A stretch of 64,000 nucleotides of DNA from an uncultured Lachnospiraceae bacterium (GCA_934402055.1 CAKRTC010000005.1:28723-92722); one strand, 5' to 3'; positions 45,441-55,729 are shown, counted from the stretch's first letter. Made by a program: numbers and translations. Notes: generated by a model not told the origin, from the sequence alone.

Positions 45441-48400
45441 ATGGCACAAAATCAGGAAAATTACGAGCCGATGACATTCGACTCGATACAGATTAGACTT
45501 GCATCTCCGGAGAAGATACTTGAATGGTCACATGGTGAGGTAACAAAGCCTGAGACTATCAACTATCGTACTCTTAAGCCTGAGAAAGACGGACTTTATT
45601 GCGAGAGGATATTCGGACCGAGCAAGGACTGGGAATGCCATTGCGGAAAATATAAGAAGATGCGCTTTAAGGGCGTTGTCTGCGATAAGTGCGGAGTCGA
45701 GGTAACCAAGTCTTCTGTAAGACGTGAGAGACTCGGACATATCACACTTGCCGCACCTGTATCACATATATGGTACTTCAAGGGAATACCGTCAAGAATG
45801 GGACTCATTCTTGACATATCCCCGAGAGTTCTTGAGAAGGTACTTTACTTTGCTTCTTATATTGTTCTTGATCCGGGAGCAACAAGCCTGTCCTATAAGC
45901 AGGTACTCTCGGAGAAGGAGTACAGAGACGAGGTTGCAAAGAACGGCTATGATGCATTCCGCGTAGGTATGGGTGCCGAGGCTGTACTTGAGCTTCTTAA
46001 GAATATTGATCTTGAGAAGGAAGCTGAGCAGCTTAAGAGTGAGCTCCATGACAGCTCCGGACAGAAGCGTGCACGTATAGTCAAGAGACTTGAGGTAGTT
46101 GAAGCATTCAGACTTTCGGGCAACAAGCCTGAGTGGATGGTGCTCACAGTCATTCCGGTAATTCCTCCGGATATCAGACCTATGGTTCAGCTTGACGGCG
46201 GAAGATTCGCTACATCCGATCTTAACGACCTTTACAGAAGGATTATTAACAGAAATAACAGACTTGCGAGACTGCTTGAGCTCGGAGCGCCTGAGATCAT
46301 TATTCGTAATGAGAAGAGAATGCTTCAGGAGGCTGTAGACGCACTTATCGATAACGGCAGACGCGGACGTCCGGTAACAGGACCGGGGAATCGTGCGCTT
46401 AAGTCACTTTCCGATATGCTTAAGGGTAAGCAGGGACGTTTCCGTCAGAACCTCCTCGGTAAGCGAGTAGACTATTCGGGACGTTCGGTTATTGTCGTAG
46501 GACCTGAGCTTAAGATCTATCAGTGCGGTCTTCCTAAGGAGATGGCAATAGAACTCTTTAAGCCTTTCGTTATGAAGGAGCTTGTTCAGAACGGTTCCGC
46601 TCACAATATCAAGGCTGCCAAGAAGATGGTAGAGAGACTTGAGTCGGGAGTATGGGATGTACTTGAGGATGTTATCAAAGAGCATCCGGTTATGCTTAAC
46701 CGTGCCCCCACACTTCACAGACTCGGTATTCAGGCGTTTGAGCCTATCCTTGTAGAGGGTAAGGCTATCAAGCTTCATCCGCTTGTTTGTACAGCGTTCA
46801 ACGCCGACTTCGACGGAGACCAGATGGCTGTGCATCTTCCGATTACACTTGAGGCTCAGGCAGAGTGCCGTTTCATGCTCCTCAGCCCGAACAACCTCCT
46901 CAAGCCTTCGGACGGATCCGTAGTTGCCGTTCCTTCACAGGATATGGTCCTCGGTATCTACTACCTTACACAGGAGAGACCGGGAACAACAGGCGAAGGA
47001 TCTGCATTTAAGAGTGTAAATGAAGCTATACTTGCATACGAGAACGGTGCTGTAGACCTTCATGCAAGAGTCAAGACCAGAGTTGAGAGAACTGCTGAAG
47101 ACGGAAGCGTTATACATCCGGTGATCGAGACTACAGTAGGAAGACTTATATTCAATGAGCTTATCCCTCAGGATCTCGGTTTTGTTGACAGAAGCGTTGA
47201 GGATAAGAAGTATGCACCTGAGGTTGACTTCCTTGTTAAGAAGGGAGAACTTAAGGAGGTACTTGAGAGGATCATGAATATCCACGGTGCGACAGCTACA
47301 GCGGTAGCACTTGATAACATCAAGGCACTCGGATACAAGTTCTCAACAAGAGCTGCCCTTACTGTATCCATCTCTGATATGGTGGTTCCTGAGGATAAAC
47401 AGGAGATAATCGACAAGGCTCAGAAGACAGTTGACAGGATCGCACGTGATAAGGCTCGTGGTCTTATTACCGAAGAAGAGCGTTATAAGGAAGTTATCGA
47501 TACATGGAAGGCAGCCGATGATCTGCTTACCAATGAGCTTATCGCCGGACTTGACCAGTACAACAACCTTAAGATGATGGCCGATTCCGGAGCCCGTGGA
47601 TCTAATAAGCAGATCAAGCAGCTTGCAGGTATGCGAGGACTCATGGCTGATACAACAGGACACACCATCGAGCTTCCTATCACATCAAACTTCCGTGAAG
47701 GACTTGATATCCTTGAGTATTTCATTTCTGCACACGGAGCACGTAAGGGACTTTCCGATACAGCTCTTCGTACAGCCGACTCGGGATACCTTACAAGACG
47801 ACTTGTAGATGTATCTCAGGAGCTCATCATCAAGGAAGAGGATTGCTCGGTAGGCAAGAGCGAGGAACAGCTTCCTTCAATGGAGATAAGCGGATTTACC
47901 GACGGTCAGGAGGTTATCGAGAATCTTGAGGAGCGTATCACAGGAAGATGCGTTGCCGAGACTATTATCGATCCTGAGACCAACGAGATCGCAATCAAGG
48001 CAAATGATCTTTGTACCGTTGCCAAGGCTAAGAAGGTCGTTAAGGCACTTGAAAAGCTTGGCAGAAACACAGTCAAGATCCGTACAGTACTTACCTGCCG
48101 TTCAAAGTCGGGTGTATGTGCTAAGTGCTACGGTGCGAACATGGCAACAAGATCTGCTGTTCAGGTCGGTGAAGCTGTCGGAGTTATTGCTGCTCAGTCT
48201 ATCGGTGAGCCGGGTACTCAGCTTACCATGCGTAACTTCCATACAGGTGGTGTCGCATCTAACCAGGATATCACTCAGGGTCTTCCGAGAGTCGAGGAGT
48301 TGTTTGAGGCAAGAAAGCCAAAGGGACTTGCTATCATCTCCGAGATACCGGGCGTTGTTTCACTTAAGGAAACAAAGAGAAAGCGTGAGATCACCGTTAC

Positions 48401-49103
48401 CGACAACGAGAGCAATGAGGCTAAGACTTATCTTATTCCTTACGGCTCAAGACTTAAGGTTCAGGACGGAGATGTTCTTGAGGCAGGTGACGAGATCACA
48501 GAGGGTTCTGTCAATCCGCATGACCTCCTTCGCATAAAGGGAGCAAGAGCTGTTCAGGACTACATGCTTAAGGAAGTACAGCGTGTATATCGTCTTCAGG
48601 GTGTTGATATCAACGATAAGCATATCGAGCTCATAGTAAGACAGATGATGAAGAAGGTAAGAATAGAGGAGCAGGGAGATTCCGAGTTCCTTCCGGGCAT
48701 GAGTGTTAATCTCATAGACTTCAACGAAGTTAATGAGGAGCTTGAGGCCGAGGGCAAGAATCCGGCTGAAGGCAAGATAACCATGCTTGGTATCACAAAG
48801 GCATCTCTTGCAACAGATTCGTTCCTTTCCGCTGCATCCTTCCAGGAGACCACAAAGGTCCTTACAGAGGCTGCAATCAACGGCAAGGTCGATCATCTTA
48901 ACGGACTTAAGGAAAATGTCCTTATCGGTAAGCTTATTCCTGCCGGTACAGGCATGAAGTGCTACAGCGATATCGCACTTTCCACAGACGAAGAGATGAA
49001 GTCTCACGATCCTATCTTCTCATACGAAAGCTATGATAAGAATGCCGCATATGAGCCTGCAAATGAGCTTGATGCAGAGGAAGAAGCACCTGTAGAAGAG
49101 TAA
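45441..49103 (+). CDS. rpoC: RNA polymerase beta' subunit RpoC
   Basis: A 1220-residue beta' subunit. The N-terminal zinc finger has [23 protein letters not shown], the catalytic NADFDGDQM lies near residue 455, the bridge helix and trigger loop follow ([20 protein letters not shown]), and the second cysteine set is [13 protein letters not shown]. It is co-transcribed with rpoB and ends in an acidic tail. Confidence 0.98.
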   Translation: MAQNQENYEPMTFDSIQIRLASPEKILEWSHGEVTKPETINYRTLKPEKDGLYCERIFGPSKDWECHCGKYKKMRFKGVVCDKCGVEVTKSSVRRERLGHITLAAPVSHIWYFKGIPSRMGLILDISPRVLEKVLYFASYIVLDPGATSLSYKQVLSEKEYRDEVAKNGYDAFRVGMGAEAVLELLKNIDLEKEAEQLKSELHDSSGQKRARIVKRLEVVEAFRLSGNKPEWMVLTVIPVIPPDIRPMVQLDGGRFATSDLNDLYRRIINRNNRLARLLELGAPEIIIRNEKRMLQEAVDALIDNGRRGRPVTGPGNRALKSLSDMLKGKQGRFRQNLLGKRVDYSGRSVIVVGPELKIYQCGLPKEMAIELFKPFVMKELVQNGSAHNIKAAKKMVERLESGVWDVLEDVIKEHPVMLNRAPTLHRLGIQAFEPILVEGKAIKLHPLVCTAFNADFDGDQMAVHLPITLEAQAECRFMLLSPNNLLKPSDGSVVAVPSQDMVLGIYYLTQERPGTTGEGSAFKSVNEAILAYENGAVDLHARVKTRVERTAEDGSVIHPVIETTVGRLIFNELIPQDLGFVDRSVEDKKYAPEVDFLVKKGELKEVLERIMNIHGATATAVALDNIKALGYKFSTRAALTVSISDMVVPEDKQEIIDKAQKTVDRIARDKARGLITEEERYKEVIDTWKAADDLLTNELIAGLDQYNNLKMMADSGARGSNKQIKQLAGMRGLMADTTGHTIELPITSNFREGLDILEYFISAHGARKGLSDTALRTADSGYLTRRLVDVSQELIIKEEDCSVGKSEEQLPSMEISGFTDGQEVIENLEERITGRCVAETIIDPETNEIAIKANDLCTVAKAKKVVKALEKLGRNTVKIRTVLTCRSKSGVCAKCYGANMATRSAVQVGEAVGVIAAQSIGEPGTQLTMRNFHTGGVASNQDITQGLPRVEELFEARKPKGLAIISEIPGVVSLKETKRKREITVTDNESNEAKTYLIPYGSRLKVQDGDVLEAGDEITEGSVNPHDLLRIKGARAVQDYMLKEVQRVYRLQGVDINDKHIELIVRQMMKKVRIEEQGDSEFLPGMSVNLIDFNEVNEELEAEGKNPAEGKITMLGITKASLATDSFLSAASFQETTKVLTEAAINGKVDHLNGLKENVLIGKLIPAGTGMKCYSDIALSTDEEMKSHDPIFSYESYDKNAAYEPANELDAEEEAPVEE

Positions 49104-49136
49104 TTAAAGCAAACTTATTAAAAATAATAAAAAAGC

Positions 49137-49165
49137 TTGACTTTTAAACTCAATACTAATATTAT
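49137..49165 (+). promoter_or_regulatory. Promoter of the str operon (rpsL-rpsG-fusA)
   Basis: TTGACT (49137-49142), exactly 17 bases, then TATTAT (49160-49165). No terminator hairpin is visible between rpoC and this promoter, so some read-through from rpoC is possible. Confidence 0.78.
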
Positions 49166-49166
49166 T

Positions 49167-49196
49167 ATATGGCGCGTGCGCATGCACGCGTCATAT
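49167..49196 (+). promoter_or_regulatory. Hairpin at the 5' end of the rpsL transcript
   Basis: ATATGGCGCGTGC (49167-49179) pairs with GCACGCGTCATAT (49184-49196) over GCAT, a 13-bp stem with one G-U. It starts immediately after the -10, so most of it would form the very start of the str mRNA. No T-run follows directly. It may protect the 5' end or have a regulatory role. Confidence 0.6.
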
Positions 49197-49242
49197 TTGT
49201 TGCTTAAATAACAACCATTGAATCTCAAAGGAGGTGAAAAGA

Positions 49243-49662
49243 ATGCCAACAATTAACCAGCTGGTTAGAAAGGGAAGACAGACATTAGCAAAGAAGTCAA
49301 CAGCACCTGCACTTCAGAAGGGATTTAACTCTCTTAAGAAGCATGCGACTGATGAATCATCACCGCAGAAGCGTGGTGTTTGTACAGCAGTTAAGACAGC
49401 TACACCTAAGAAGCCTAACTCCGCACTTCGTAAGATCGCCAGAGTACGTCTTTCAAACGGAATCGAAGTAACAAGCTACATCCCGGGAGAGGGTCACAAC
49501 CTTCAGGAGCATAGCGTAGTACTTATCAGAGGAGGCCGTGTTAAGGACCTTCCGGGTACACGTTATCACATCATCCGCGGAACACTTGATACAGCAGGCG
49601 TTGCAAACCGCAAGCAGGCACGTTCCAAGTACGGCGCTAAGAAGCCGAAAGAGAAGAAGTAA
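49243..49662 (+). CDS. rpsL: 30S ribosomal protein S12
   Basis: 139 residues, starting [12 protein letters not shown] at the ATG at 49243 behind a full AAGGAGGTG box; an in-frame GTG at 49234 lies inside that box. The decoding loop reads [11 protein letters not shown], the streptomycin-sensitive form at the usual lysine. It has its own promoter and leader hairpin. Confidence 0.98.
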   Translation: MPTINQLVRKGRQTLAKKSTAPALQKGFNSLKKHATDESSPQKRGVCTAVKTATPKKPNSALRKIARVRLSNGIEVTSYIPGEGHNLQEHSVVLIRGGRVKDLPGTRYHIIRGTLDTAGVANRKQARSKYGAKKPKEKK

Positions 49663-49767
49663 TTCGTATAACTTGGATTTTGAGATTTAATGGTTGTAAC
49701 AATACATGTCTCAATTTCTGAGAGTACCGATGATCTAATGTAAAACGTAATTAAGGAGGGAAGTATC

Positions 49768-50238
49768 GTGCCGCGTAAAGGACATACTCAAAAGAGAGAC
49801 GTTCTGGCAGATCCGATCTACGGAAATAAGGTAGTTACAAAGCTCATCAATCAGATAATGCTTGATGGTAAGCGCGGAGTTGCACAGAAAATCGTTTACG
49901 GCGCCTTCGAAGAGGTCGAGGCTAAGAGCGGAAAGCCGGCTGTCGAGGTATTCGAGGAAGCTATGAATAACATTATGCCTGTTCTTGAGGTTAAGGCAAA
50001 GCGTATCGGTGGTGCTACATATCAGGTACCGATCGAGGTTAAGCCGGAGAGAAGACAGGCTCTCGGTCTTCGTTGGTTAACAACATTCTCACGTAAGAGA
50101 GGCGAGAAGACTCAGAGAGAAAGACTTGCAAACGAGATAATGGATGCTGCCAACAACACAGGCGCTTCCGTAAAGAGAAAAGAAGAGATGCATAGAATGG
50201 CAGAGGCTAACAAGGCATTTGCTCACTATCGTTTCTGA
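49768..50238 (+). CDS. rpsG: 30S ribosomal protein S7
   Basis: 156 residues, canonical ([36 protein letters not shown] at the start). The start is GTG at 49768 behind AAGGAGGGAAG. S7 nucleates the 30S head and in some bacteria represses its own operon. It lies 105 bases after rpsL. Confidence 0.98.
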   Translation: MPRKGHTQKRDVLADPIYGNKVVTKLINQIMLDGKRGVAQKIVYGAFEEVEAKSGKPAVEVFEEAMNNIMPVLEVKAKRIGGATYQVPIEVKPERRQALGLRWLTTFSRKRGEKTQRERLANEIMDAANNTGASVKRKEEMHRMAEANKAFAHYRF

Positions 50239-50267
50239 TTCTCGCGTTTTTAAGGAGCGTTTAATAA

Positions 50268-52385
50268 ATGGGAAGAGAATATCCGTTAGAAAGAACACGT
50301 AATATCGGAATCATGGCTCATATCGATGCAGGTAAGACTACATTGACAGAGCGTATCCTTTATTACACAGGTGTTAACTACAAAATCGGTGATACCCACG
50401 AAGGAACTGCTACCATGGACTGGATGGCTCAGGAGCAGGAGCGTGGTATCACTATCACATCAGCTGCTACGACCTGCCACTGGACAAAGCACAAGAACAA
50501 TAAGCCGGATCCGAATGAACCGGAGAACCGTATCAACATCATTGATACTCCGGGTCACGTTGACTTCACAGTAGAGGTTGAGCGTTCACTCAGAGTACTT
50601 GACGGAGCTGTCGGTGTATTCTGTGCCAAGGGCGGAGTTGAGCCTCAGTCAGAGAACGTATGGAGACAGGCTGATACCTACAATGTACCTCGTATGGCTT
50701 TCATCAACAAGATGGATATACTTGGTGCTAACTTCTTCGGAGCTGTTCAGCAGATCCATGACAGACTCGGTAAGAATACTATCATCACTCAGCTTCCTAT
50801 CGGCAAGGAGGATTCCTTCAAGGGAATCGTTGACCTTTTCGAGATGAAGGCTTATATCTTCAACGATGATAAAGGTGATGATGTTTCTATCGTAGATATC
50901 CCTGAGGATATGAAGGACGATGCTGAGATGTATCGTGAAGAGCTTGTAGAGAAGATCTGTGAGCTTGATGACGAGCTTACCATGATGTTCCTTGACGGAG
51001 AGATTCCGACAGAGGAGCAGCTTAAGGCAGCACTCAGAAAGGGATGCTGTGAGTGTACAGCAATTCCGGTTTGCTGTGGTTCGGCATACAGAAACAAGGG
51101 TATCCAGAAGCTTCTTGATGCTATCATTGACTTCATGCCTTCACCGCTTGATGTTCCGCCTATCGACGGAGTTGATCTTGACGGTAATGAGGTCGTTCGT
51201 CATTCATCTGATGAAGAGCCGTTTGCTGCTCTTGCATTTAAGATCATGACAGATCCTTTCGTAGGAAAGCTCGCTTACTTCAGAGTTTACTCAGGTACTG
51301 TAAACTCAGGTTCTTATGTACTTAACGCTACAAAGAACAAGAAGGAGCGTGTAGGACGTATCCTTCAGATGCATGCCAACAAGCGTCATGAGCTTGATAA
51401 GTGCTATTCGGGTGATATCGCTGCTGCAGTAGGCTTCAAGTTCACAGGTACAGGTGATACCATCTGTGACGAGCAGCATCCGGTTATCCTTGAGTCTATG
51501 GAGTTCCCGGAGCCGGTTATCGATGTTGCTATCGAGCCTAAGACCAAGGCTTCACAGGGCAAGATGGGCGAGGCTCTTGCAAAGCTTGCAGAAGAGGATC
51601 CTACATTCAGAACAAAGACAGATACCGAGACAGGTCAGACTATCATCTCAGGTATGGGTGAGCTTCACCTTGAGATCATTGTTGACAGACTTCTTCGTGA
51701 GTTCAACGTTGAGGCTAATGTCGGTGCACCTCAGGTTGCATATAAGGAGACAATTACCAAGCCTGCAGACGTAGATTCCAAGTACGTTAAGCAGTCAGGT
51801 GGTAAGGGTCAGTACGGACATTGTAAGGTTAAGTTTGCTCCTATGGATGCAAACGGCGAAGAGCTTTACAAGTTCGAGAATACCGTTGTCGGCGGTGCTA
51901 TTCCTAAGGAGTACATCGAGCCTGTTAACGAGGGTATTCAGGAAGCAATGAAGGCAGGCCCGCTCGGCGGATTCCCGGTTATCGGTATTTCCGCAAATGT
52001 TTGGGACGGAAGTTACCACGAGGTCGACTCTTCGGAGATGGCATTCCATATTGCAGGTTCACTTGCACTTAAGGAGGCTATGGCTAAGGGCGCACCTACA
52101 CTTCTTGAGCCTATCATGAAGGTAGAGGTTACTGTTCCTGAGGAGTACACAGGATTCGTTAACGGTGACTTCAACAGACGTAGAGGTCAGGTTATGGAGA
52201 TGGACGATGTAGGAGGCGGAAAGATCATCAAGGCTACAGTTCCGCTTGCTGAGATGTTCGGCTATTCTACAGAACTTCGTTCCGGAACTCAGGGACGTGG
52301 TAACTACTCCATGTTCTTTGATCACTATCAGGCTGTACCGAAGAACGTACAGGAGAAGATCCTGAACGAGAAGAAGGGCAAGTAA
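50268..52385 (+). CDS. fusA: Elongation factor G
   Basis: A 705-residue translocase GTPase: G1 [16 protein letters not shown]2/G3 region [11 protein letters not shown] and DTPGHVDF, G4 NKMD, and domain [14 protein letters not shown]. Length is canonical. It is the third gene of the str operon; tuf downstream has a promoter of its own. Confidence 0.98.
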   Translation: MGREYPLERTRNIGIMAHIDAGKTTLTERILYYTGVNYKIGDTHEGTATMDWMAQEQERGITITSAATTCHWTKHKNNKPDPNEPENRINIIDTPGHVDFTVEVERSLRVLDGAVGVFCAKGGVEPQSENVWRQADTYNVPRMAFINKMDILGANFFGAVQQIHDRLGKNTIITQLPIGKEDSFKGIVDLFEMKAYIFNDDKGDDVSIVDIPEDMKDDAEMYREELVEKICELDDELTMMFLDGEIPTEEQLKAALRKGCCECTAIPVCCGSAYRNKGIQKLLDAIIDFMPSPLDVPPIDGVDLDGNEVVRHSSDEEPFAALAFKIMTDPFVGKLAYFRVYSGTVNSGSYVLNATKNKKERVGRILQMHANKRHELDKCYSGDIAAAVGFKFTGTGDTICDEQHPVILESMEFPEPVIDVAIEPKTKASQGKMGEALAKLAEEDPTFRTKTDTETGQTIISGMGELHLEIIVDRLLREFNVEANVGAPQVAYKETITKPADVDSKYVKQSGGKGQYGHCKVKFAPMDANGEELYKFENTVVGGAIPKEYIEPVNEGIQEAMKAGPLGGFPVIGISANVWDGSYHEVDSSEMAFHIAGSLALKEAMAKGAPTLLEPIMKVEVTVPEEYTGFVNGDFNRRRGQVMEMDDVGGGKIIKATVPLAEMFGYSTELRSGTQGRGNYSMFFDHYQAVPKNVQEKILNEKKGK

Positions 52386-52395
52386 TTGCATATAC

Positions 52396-52424
52396 TTGAA
52401 AATTGGCTATAAATAAATTATAAT
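52396..52424 (+). promoter_or_regulatory. Promoter of tuf
   Basis: TTGAAA (52396-52401), a 17-base spacer and TATAAT (52419-52424), 57 bases before the tuf ATG and just after the fusA stop. It would allow tuf to be expressed above the rest of the str operon. Confidence 0.8.
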
Positions 52425-52481
52425 AGACCAAGACTTTTTTAATAGTAATTATTTACTAAACCAATTGAGGAGGAGATTCCA

Positions 52482-53672
52482 ATGGCAAAGGAACATTTTA
52501 ACAGAAGTAAGCCGCATTTAAATATCGGAACTATCGGACACGTTGACCACGGTAAGACAACTCTTACAGCTGCTATCACAAGAGTACTTTCAGAGAGAAT
52601 TGCCGGTAACGATAAGGTAGACTTCGAGAACATCGATAAGGCTCCGGAAGAGAGAGAGAGAGGTATCACAATCAACACTGCTCACGTTGAGTATCAGACA
52701 GAGAAGCGTCACTATGCTCACGTTGACTGCCCTGGCCATGCTGACTACGTTAAGAACATGATCACAGGTGCTGCACAGATGGATGGTGCTATCCTCGTTG
52801 TTGCTGCTACTGACGGAGTTATGGCTCAGACAAGAGAGCATATCCTTCTTGCTCGTCAGGTAGGCGTTCCTTACATCGTTGTATTCATGAACAAGTGCGA
52901 CATGGTTGAGGATGATGAGCTTCTTGAGCTCGTTGAGATGGAGATCAGAGATCTTCTTAACGAGTATGACTTCCCGGGCGATGACGTTCCGATCATCCGT
53001 GGTTCAGCTCTTAAGGCTCTTGAGGGAGAGAAAGAGTGGGAGGACAAGATCATGGAGCTTATGGATGCCGTTGATGAGTATATTCCGGATCCTGCTCGTG
53101 AGACAGATAAGCCTTTCCTTATGCCTGTTGAGGACGTATTCACAATCACAGGTCGTGGAACAGTTGCTACAGGTAGAGTAGAGCGTGGTGTTCTTCACCT
53201 CAATGATGCTCTTGAGATCGTTGGTATCAAGGAAGACAACATGAAGACTGTTGTTACAGGTATCGAGATGTTCCGTAAGCTTCTTGATGAGGCTCAGGCA
53301 GGAGATAACATCGGTGCACTTCTTCGTGGTGTTAACAGAGATCAGATCGAGCGTGGACAGGTTCTCTGCAAGCCGGATTCTGTAAAGTGCTACAAGAACT
53401 TCAAGGGTCAGGTTTACGTTCTTACAAAGGACGAGGGTGGCCGTCATACACCGTTCTTCACACATTACAGACCGCAGTTCTACTTCCGTACAACAGATAT
53501 CACAGGTCAGTGTGATCTTCCGGAAGGCGTAGAGATGTGTATGCCTGGCGATAACGTAGAGATGACTGTAGAGCTCATCCACCCAATCGCTATGGAGAAG
53601 GGACTTCGTTTCGCTATCCGTGAGGGTGGCCGTACAGTAGGTTCAGGAAGAGTTTCTGAGATCCTTGGCTAA
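52482..53672 (+). CDS. tuf: Elongation factor Tu
   Basis: 396 residues. G1 is [15 protein letters not shown]2 RGITIN, G3 DCPGHADY and G4 MNKCDM, followed by domains II and III ending [24 protein letters not shown] box precedes the ATG. Its stop codon overlaps the first bases of a palindromic element that also supplies its terminator. Confidence 0.98.
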   Translation: MAKEHFNRSKPHLNIGTIGHVDHGKTTLTAAITRVLSERIAGNDKVDFENIDKAPEERERGITINTAHVEYQTEKRHYAHVDCPGHADYVKNMITGAAQMDGAILVVAATDGVMAQTREHILLARQVGVPYIVVFMNKCDMVEDDELLELVEMEIRDLLNEYDFPGDDVPIIRGSALKALEGEKEWEDKIMELMDAVDEYIPDPARETDKPFLMPVEDVFTITGRGTVATGRVERGVLHLNDALEIVGIKEDNMKTVVTGIEMFRKLLDEAQAGDNIGALLRGVNRDQIERGQVLCKPDSVKCYKNFKGQVYVLTKDEGGRHTPFFTHYRPQFYFRTTDITGQCDLPEGVEMCMPGDNVEMTVELIHPIAMEKGLRFAIREGGRTVGSGRVSEILG

Positions 53673-53818
53673 CAATGAGTTAGGTGCCATATAGGCATAA
53701 TAAAGAGGCTGCAAGCTTGCTTGCAAGCCTCTTTTATTATGCCTATGACGACATTCAACGAATGTCGTCAATCGACGAAAAGCGAAGCTTTTTGGAGATT
53801 GGCACCTAACTCGTTGTT
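53671..53818. repeat. Nested palindromic element directly after tuf, including the tuf terminator
   Basis: The outer arms AACAATGAGTTAGGTGCC (53671-53688) and GGCACCTAACTCGTTGTT (53801-53818) are inverted with one mismatch. Inside are a long hairpin (53691-53716 with 53719-53746; GCAAGC/GCTTGC at the tip, AGAGGCT/AGCCTCT below, then TTTT) that acts as the tuf terminator, a perfect GACGACATTC/GAATGTCGTC hairpin (53747-53769), and an AAAAGC/GCTTTT hairpin with a GAA loop (53779-53793). All 148 bases are thus built from paired segments. Confidence 0.8.
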
Positions 53819-53820
53819 AA
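53724..53820 (+). repeat. 97-bp direct repeat, copy 1
   Basis: This starts at CAAGCCTC, contains the GACGACATTC hairpin and the GCGAAGC mini-hairpin (53782-53788), and ends TCGTTGTTAA. It matches copy 2 (53856-53952) at 95 of 97 positions. It forms the right half of the post-tuf palindromic element. Confidence 0.9.
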
Positions 53821-53855
53821 GTTTGTATAATGGAGATACACGCTTAACTCTTTCA

Positions 53856-53952
53856 CAAGCCTCTTTTATTATGCCTATGACGACATTCAACGAATGTCGT
53901 CAATCGACGAAAAGCGGAGCTTTTTGGAGATTGGCACCTAACTCGTTATTAA
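53856..53952 (+). repeat. 97-bp direct repeat, copy 2
   Basis: This lies 132 bases after copy 1. The two differences are GCGGAGC instead of GCGAAGC (53914-53920) and TCGTTATTAA instead of TCGTTGTTAA. It lacks the left arms found before copy 1, so it looks like a recent tandem duplication of the right half. No protein-coding role is evident. Confidence 0.9.
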
Positions 53953-53981
53953 TTGTGTAGAATGGAGGCATAATGCACGCG

Positions 53982-54017
53982 ATCGACGAACGCGAAGCGT
54001 TTGTAGATATTTCCACA
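53982..54017 (+). repeat. Degenerate third copy of the mini-hairpin module
   Basis: ATCGACGAA is followed by CGCGAAGCG, then TTTTGTAGAT and ATTTCCAC. This aligns with ATCGACGAA, AAGCGAAGCTT, TTTGGAGAT in copy 1, with the stem changed on both sides (AAGC/GCTT to CGC/GCG). A matching stretch, GCACG plus ATCGA plus GCGAAG, recurs at the window end. Confidence 0.6.
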
Positions 54018-54020
54018 GCA

Positions 54021-54043
54021 AAAAAGCGGCCTTTCGACCGCTG
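54021..54043 (-). terminator. Terminator of the marR gene
   Basis: On the minus strand, AGCGGTC pairs with GGCCGCT (one G-U) over a GAAA tetraloop, followed by TTTTTT. It lies 31 bases after the marR stop. Confidence 0.88.
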
Positions 54044-54074
54044 TATTACTCTTTGCATATAGTTTAACTTTATA

Positions 54075-54512
54075 TCAGTTCTGGTTGGCAAGTCTTGCCG
54101 CGTTATCGGCAATGACCTTAAGATGGTGTCTGAACACATCCATCTGTTCATCACTTAAGCCTTCGGTGACTTCGTGATTAAGACGGGTAATGATATCGTT
54201 GACAGGAGTCTCAAGGGCTTTGCCTGCATCTGTAAGATGAACGATAACCTTACGTCTGTCATCCATGCGGAATGAACGGTTGATAAGCTCCTTATCTTCG
54301 AGTCTGCCCAGTATACCGGTTACTGTCGAAGAGTCAAGATTCAAGGTCTCTGCAAGCTGAGACGGCATTTGTCCGTCCTCTTCCCAGAGACATTTAAGTG
54401 TTGCATACTGAATCGGTGTAACATCAAGACAGGCAAGTTCTCTTTTAAAATATGTGAATACAGTATTCTGTGCGTTGGTTAATAAAAAGTTGATACATTC
54501 CTGTAATTTCAT
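54075..54512 (-). CDS. MarR family transcriptional regulator
   Basis: A 145-residue winged-helix repressor: MKLQECINFLLTNAQNTVFTYFKRELA, LDVTPIQYATLKCLWEEDGQMPSQLAETLNLDSSTVTGILGRLEDKELINRSFRMDDRRKVIVHLTDAGKAL, and a helical dimer end. It is divergent from a crotonase gene across a 261-base gap that holds an inverted repeat inside its own promoter. It probably represses itself and perhaps the crotonase gene; the ligand is unknown (CoA thioesters or aromatic acids are typical for such pairs). Confidence 0.93.
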   Translation of the reverse strand: MKLQECINFLLTNAQNTVFTYFKRELACLDVTPIQYATLKCLWEEDGQMPSQLAETLNLDSSTVTGILGRLEDKELINRSFRMDDRRKVIVHLTDAGKALETPVNDIITRLNHEVTEGLSDEQMDVFRHHLKVIADNAARLANQN

Positions 54513-54541
54513 AGAACATCCCTTTCACTCACTGTCTTTCA

Positions 54542-54571
54542 ATTATAGTTGGATAGCAAATTATTTGTCAA
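54542..54571 (-). promoter_or_regulatory. marR promoter with overlapping operator-like palindrome
   Basis: On the minus strand, TTGACA (54571-54566), 18 bases, then TATAAT (54547-54542). Within the spacer and -35, CAAAT-T-ATTTG forms an inverted repeat (about 54557-54567), extended by TTG/CAA at the outer ends. The size and place are typical of MarR operators and suggest autorepression. Confidence 0.65.
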
Positions 54572-54581
54572 TCAGAAAAAG

Positions 54582-54605
54582 CAGTCAAAGTATACATAAT
54601 GACTG
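54582..54605. promoter_or_regulatory. Second inverted repeat in the marR-crotonase gap
   Basis: CAGTCA (54582-54587) and TGACTG (54600-54605) are a perfect 6-bp inverted repeat spaced by 12 bases. It could be another regulator site. It lies upstream of both genes. Confidence 0.35.
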
Positions 54606-54706
54606 TATTTTATATATGCAATTTATTAAAGCGTTAAACCAAAAATCAGCTCGTTTTTTATACTGCACAAGATGCAAAAAACTTCCATTCTTAGCCAAAA
54701 TAATGG

Positions 54707-54712
54707 TATAAT
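54707..54712 (+). promoter_or_regulatory. Probable -10 of the crotonase gene
   Basis: TATAAT at 54707-54712, with no good -35 (TTCCAT 18 bases upstream), consistent with a promoter needing activation or kept weak. The ATG is 62 bases downstream, with GGAGG directly before it. Confidence 0.45.
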
Positions 54713-54773
54713 AATAAACGATTTTTAAAGCAACTCAATGCACATTTTAGGCTAATTACAGGAGGAAATAAAA

Positions 54774-55637
54774 ATGGCAGAGGAACAGCTTGTATTATGT
54801 GAGAAAAAGGGATATATCGGTTATATCATTATCAACAGACCTGATAAGATGAACGGTATCAACCGTGCAACTTATGCTGCACTTGCTGATGCTTGCGATT
54901 ACTTCGAGGCAGAGGACGACATCAAGGTCGTAGTTATCAAGGGTGCAGGCAGATGCTTCTCGGCAGGCTTTGATCTCAGCACTACTGTAGGCAAGGAGAC
55001 CAATGAGACTCAGCGTCGTGCTTATGAAGCATACGGCAACCGTACACGTAAGAAGATCTGGGAGATGACAAAGCCAACCATCGCTCAGGTTCACAGCTAT
55101 TGCTACGGCGGTGCTCATGATATCGCACTTGCCTGCGACTTCTGTATCGTATCAGATGATGCTTCAATGGGAGTTAACGAGATCCAGTTTGGTCAGGGAG
55201 CAACCTTCCTTGCTATGCCTTACATGATCAATCTCAGAAAGTGCCGTGAGTATCTTCTTACAGGTAAGTTCTATGACGGTAAGACAGCAGTTGAGATCGG
55301 TATTGCAAATCAGTGCGTAGTATGTGATCCGGAGAACAAGTATGATGCCAAGACTCAGCCTGAGCTTAAGCATCAGGAGCTTGATGAGGCCGTTAAGGCA
55401 TTTGCAAAGGATCTTGCAAAGGTTCCGAGAAATGCGATGGCACTTCAGAAGAAGGCTATCAACCGTTGCGTTGATGCCATGGGCTTTGCTACAATGCGCG
55501 AGCAGTGGCTTGATACTCTTTGCCTCGGCATGTGCTGGGAGGACGAAGAGGTTAACGAGTTCAATGCTAAGCTCAAGGAACTCGGAAGCCTCAAGAAGGC
55601 TAAGCAGTGGAGAGAAGAGAAGTACTCAAACATCTGA
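54774..55637 (+). CDS. Enoyl-CoA hydratase/isomerase (crotonase) family protein
   Basis: A 287-residue crotonase-fold enzyme. The oxyanion hole is in CFSAGFDLS (A64, G65) and in YGGAHDIALACD. At the two usual catalytic glutamates, the first is Asp116 (GGAHD) and the second Glu136 (GVNEIQFG). An Asp/Glu pair is also seen in dienoyl-CoA isomerases, so simple crotonyl-CoA hydration is not certain. It is longer than a typical 260-residue Crt, with a lysine-rich end. It is divergent from a MarR gene, monocistronic, and about 5 kb from the acyl-CoA dehydrogenase operon. Confidence 0.87.
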   Translation: MAEEQLVLCEKKGYIGYIIINRPDKMNGINRATYAALADACDYFEAEDDIKVVVIKGAGRCFSAGFDLSTTVGKETNETQRRAYEAYGNRTRKKIWEMTKPTIAQVHSYCYGGAHDIALACDFCIVSDDASMGVNEIQFGQGATFLAMPYMINLRKCREYLLTGKFYDGKTAVEIGIANQCVVCDPENKYDAKTQPELKHQELDEAVKAFAKDLAKVPRNAMALQKKAINRCVDAMGFATMREQWLDTLCLGMCWEDEEVNEFNAKLKELGSLKKAKQWREEKYSNI

Positions 55638-55696
55638 TAGTTTCGCTTGTTTGATAAGGCTCCTGCTTATGCGGAAAATTTTATCGTATTCAAATC

Positions 55697-55729
55697 AAAA
55701 AGGAGCGGCAGGGGATGCCGTTCCTTTTT
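55697..55729. terminator. Terminator between the crotonase and secreted-protein genes
   Basis: AAAAAGGAGCGGCA (55697-55710) pairs with TGCCGTTCCTTTTT (55716-55729) with one mismatch. A and T tracts on both sides serve both convergent genes. Confidence 0.88.

Noticed and set aside
53721..53960. Plus-strand 79-codon ORF with a repeated peptide
   Set aside because: It simply translates the tandem 97-bp DNA repeat, starts with a non-ATG codon inside the tuf terminator and has no ribosome binding site.
53973..54068. 31-codon ORF starting ATG after GGAGG (MHAIDEREAF...)
   Set aside because: It runs through the marR terminator hairpin and the mini-hairpin module. The start context is tempting, but the sequence is better explained as structured non-coding DNA.
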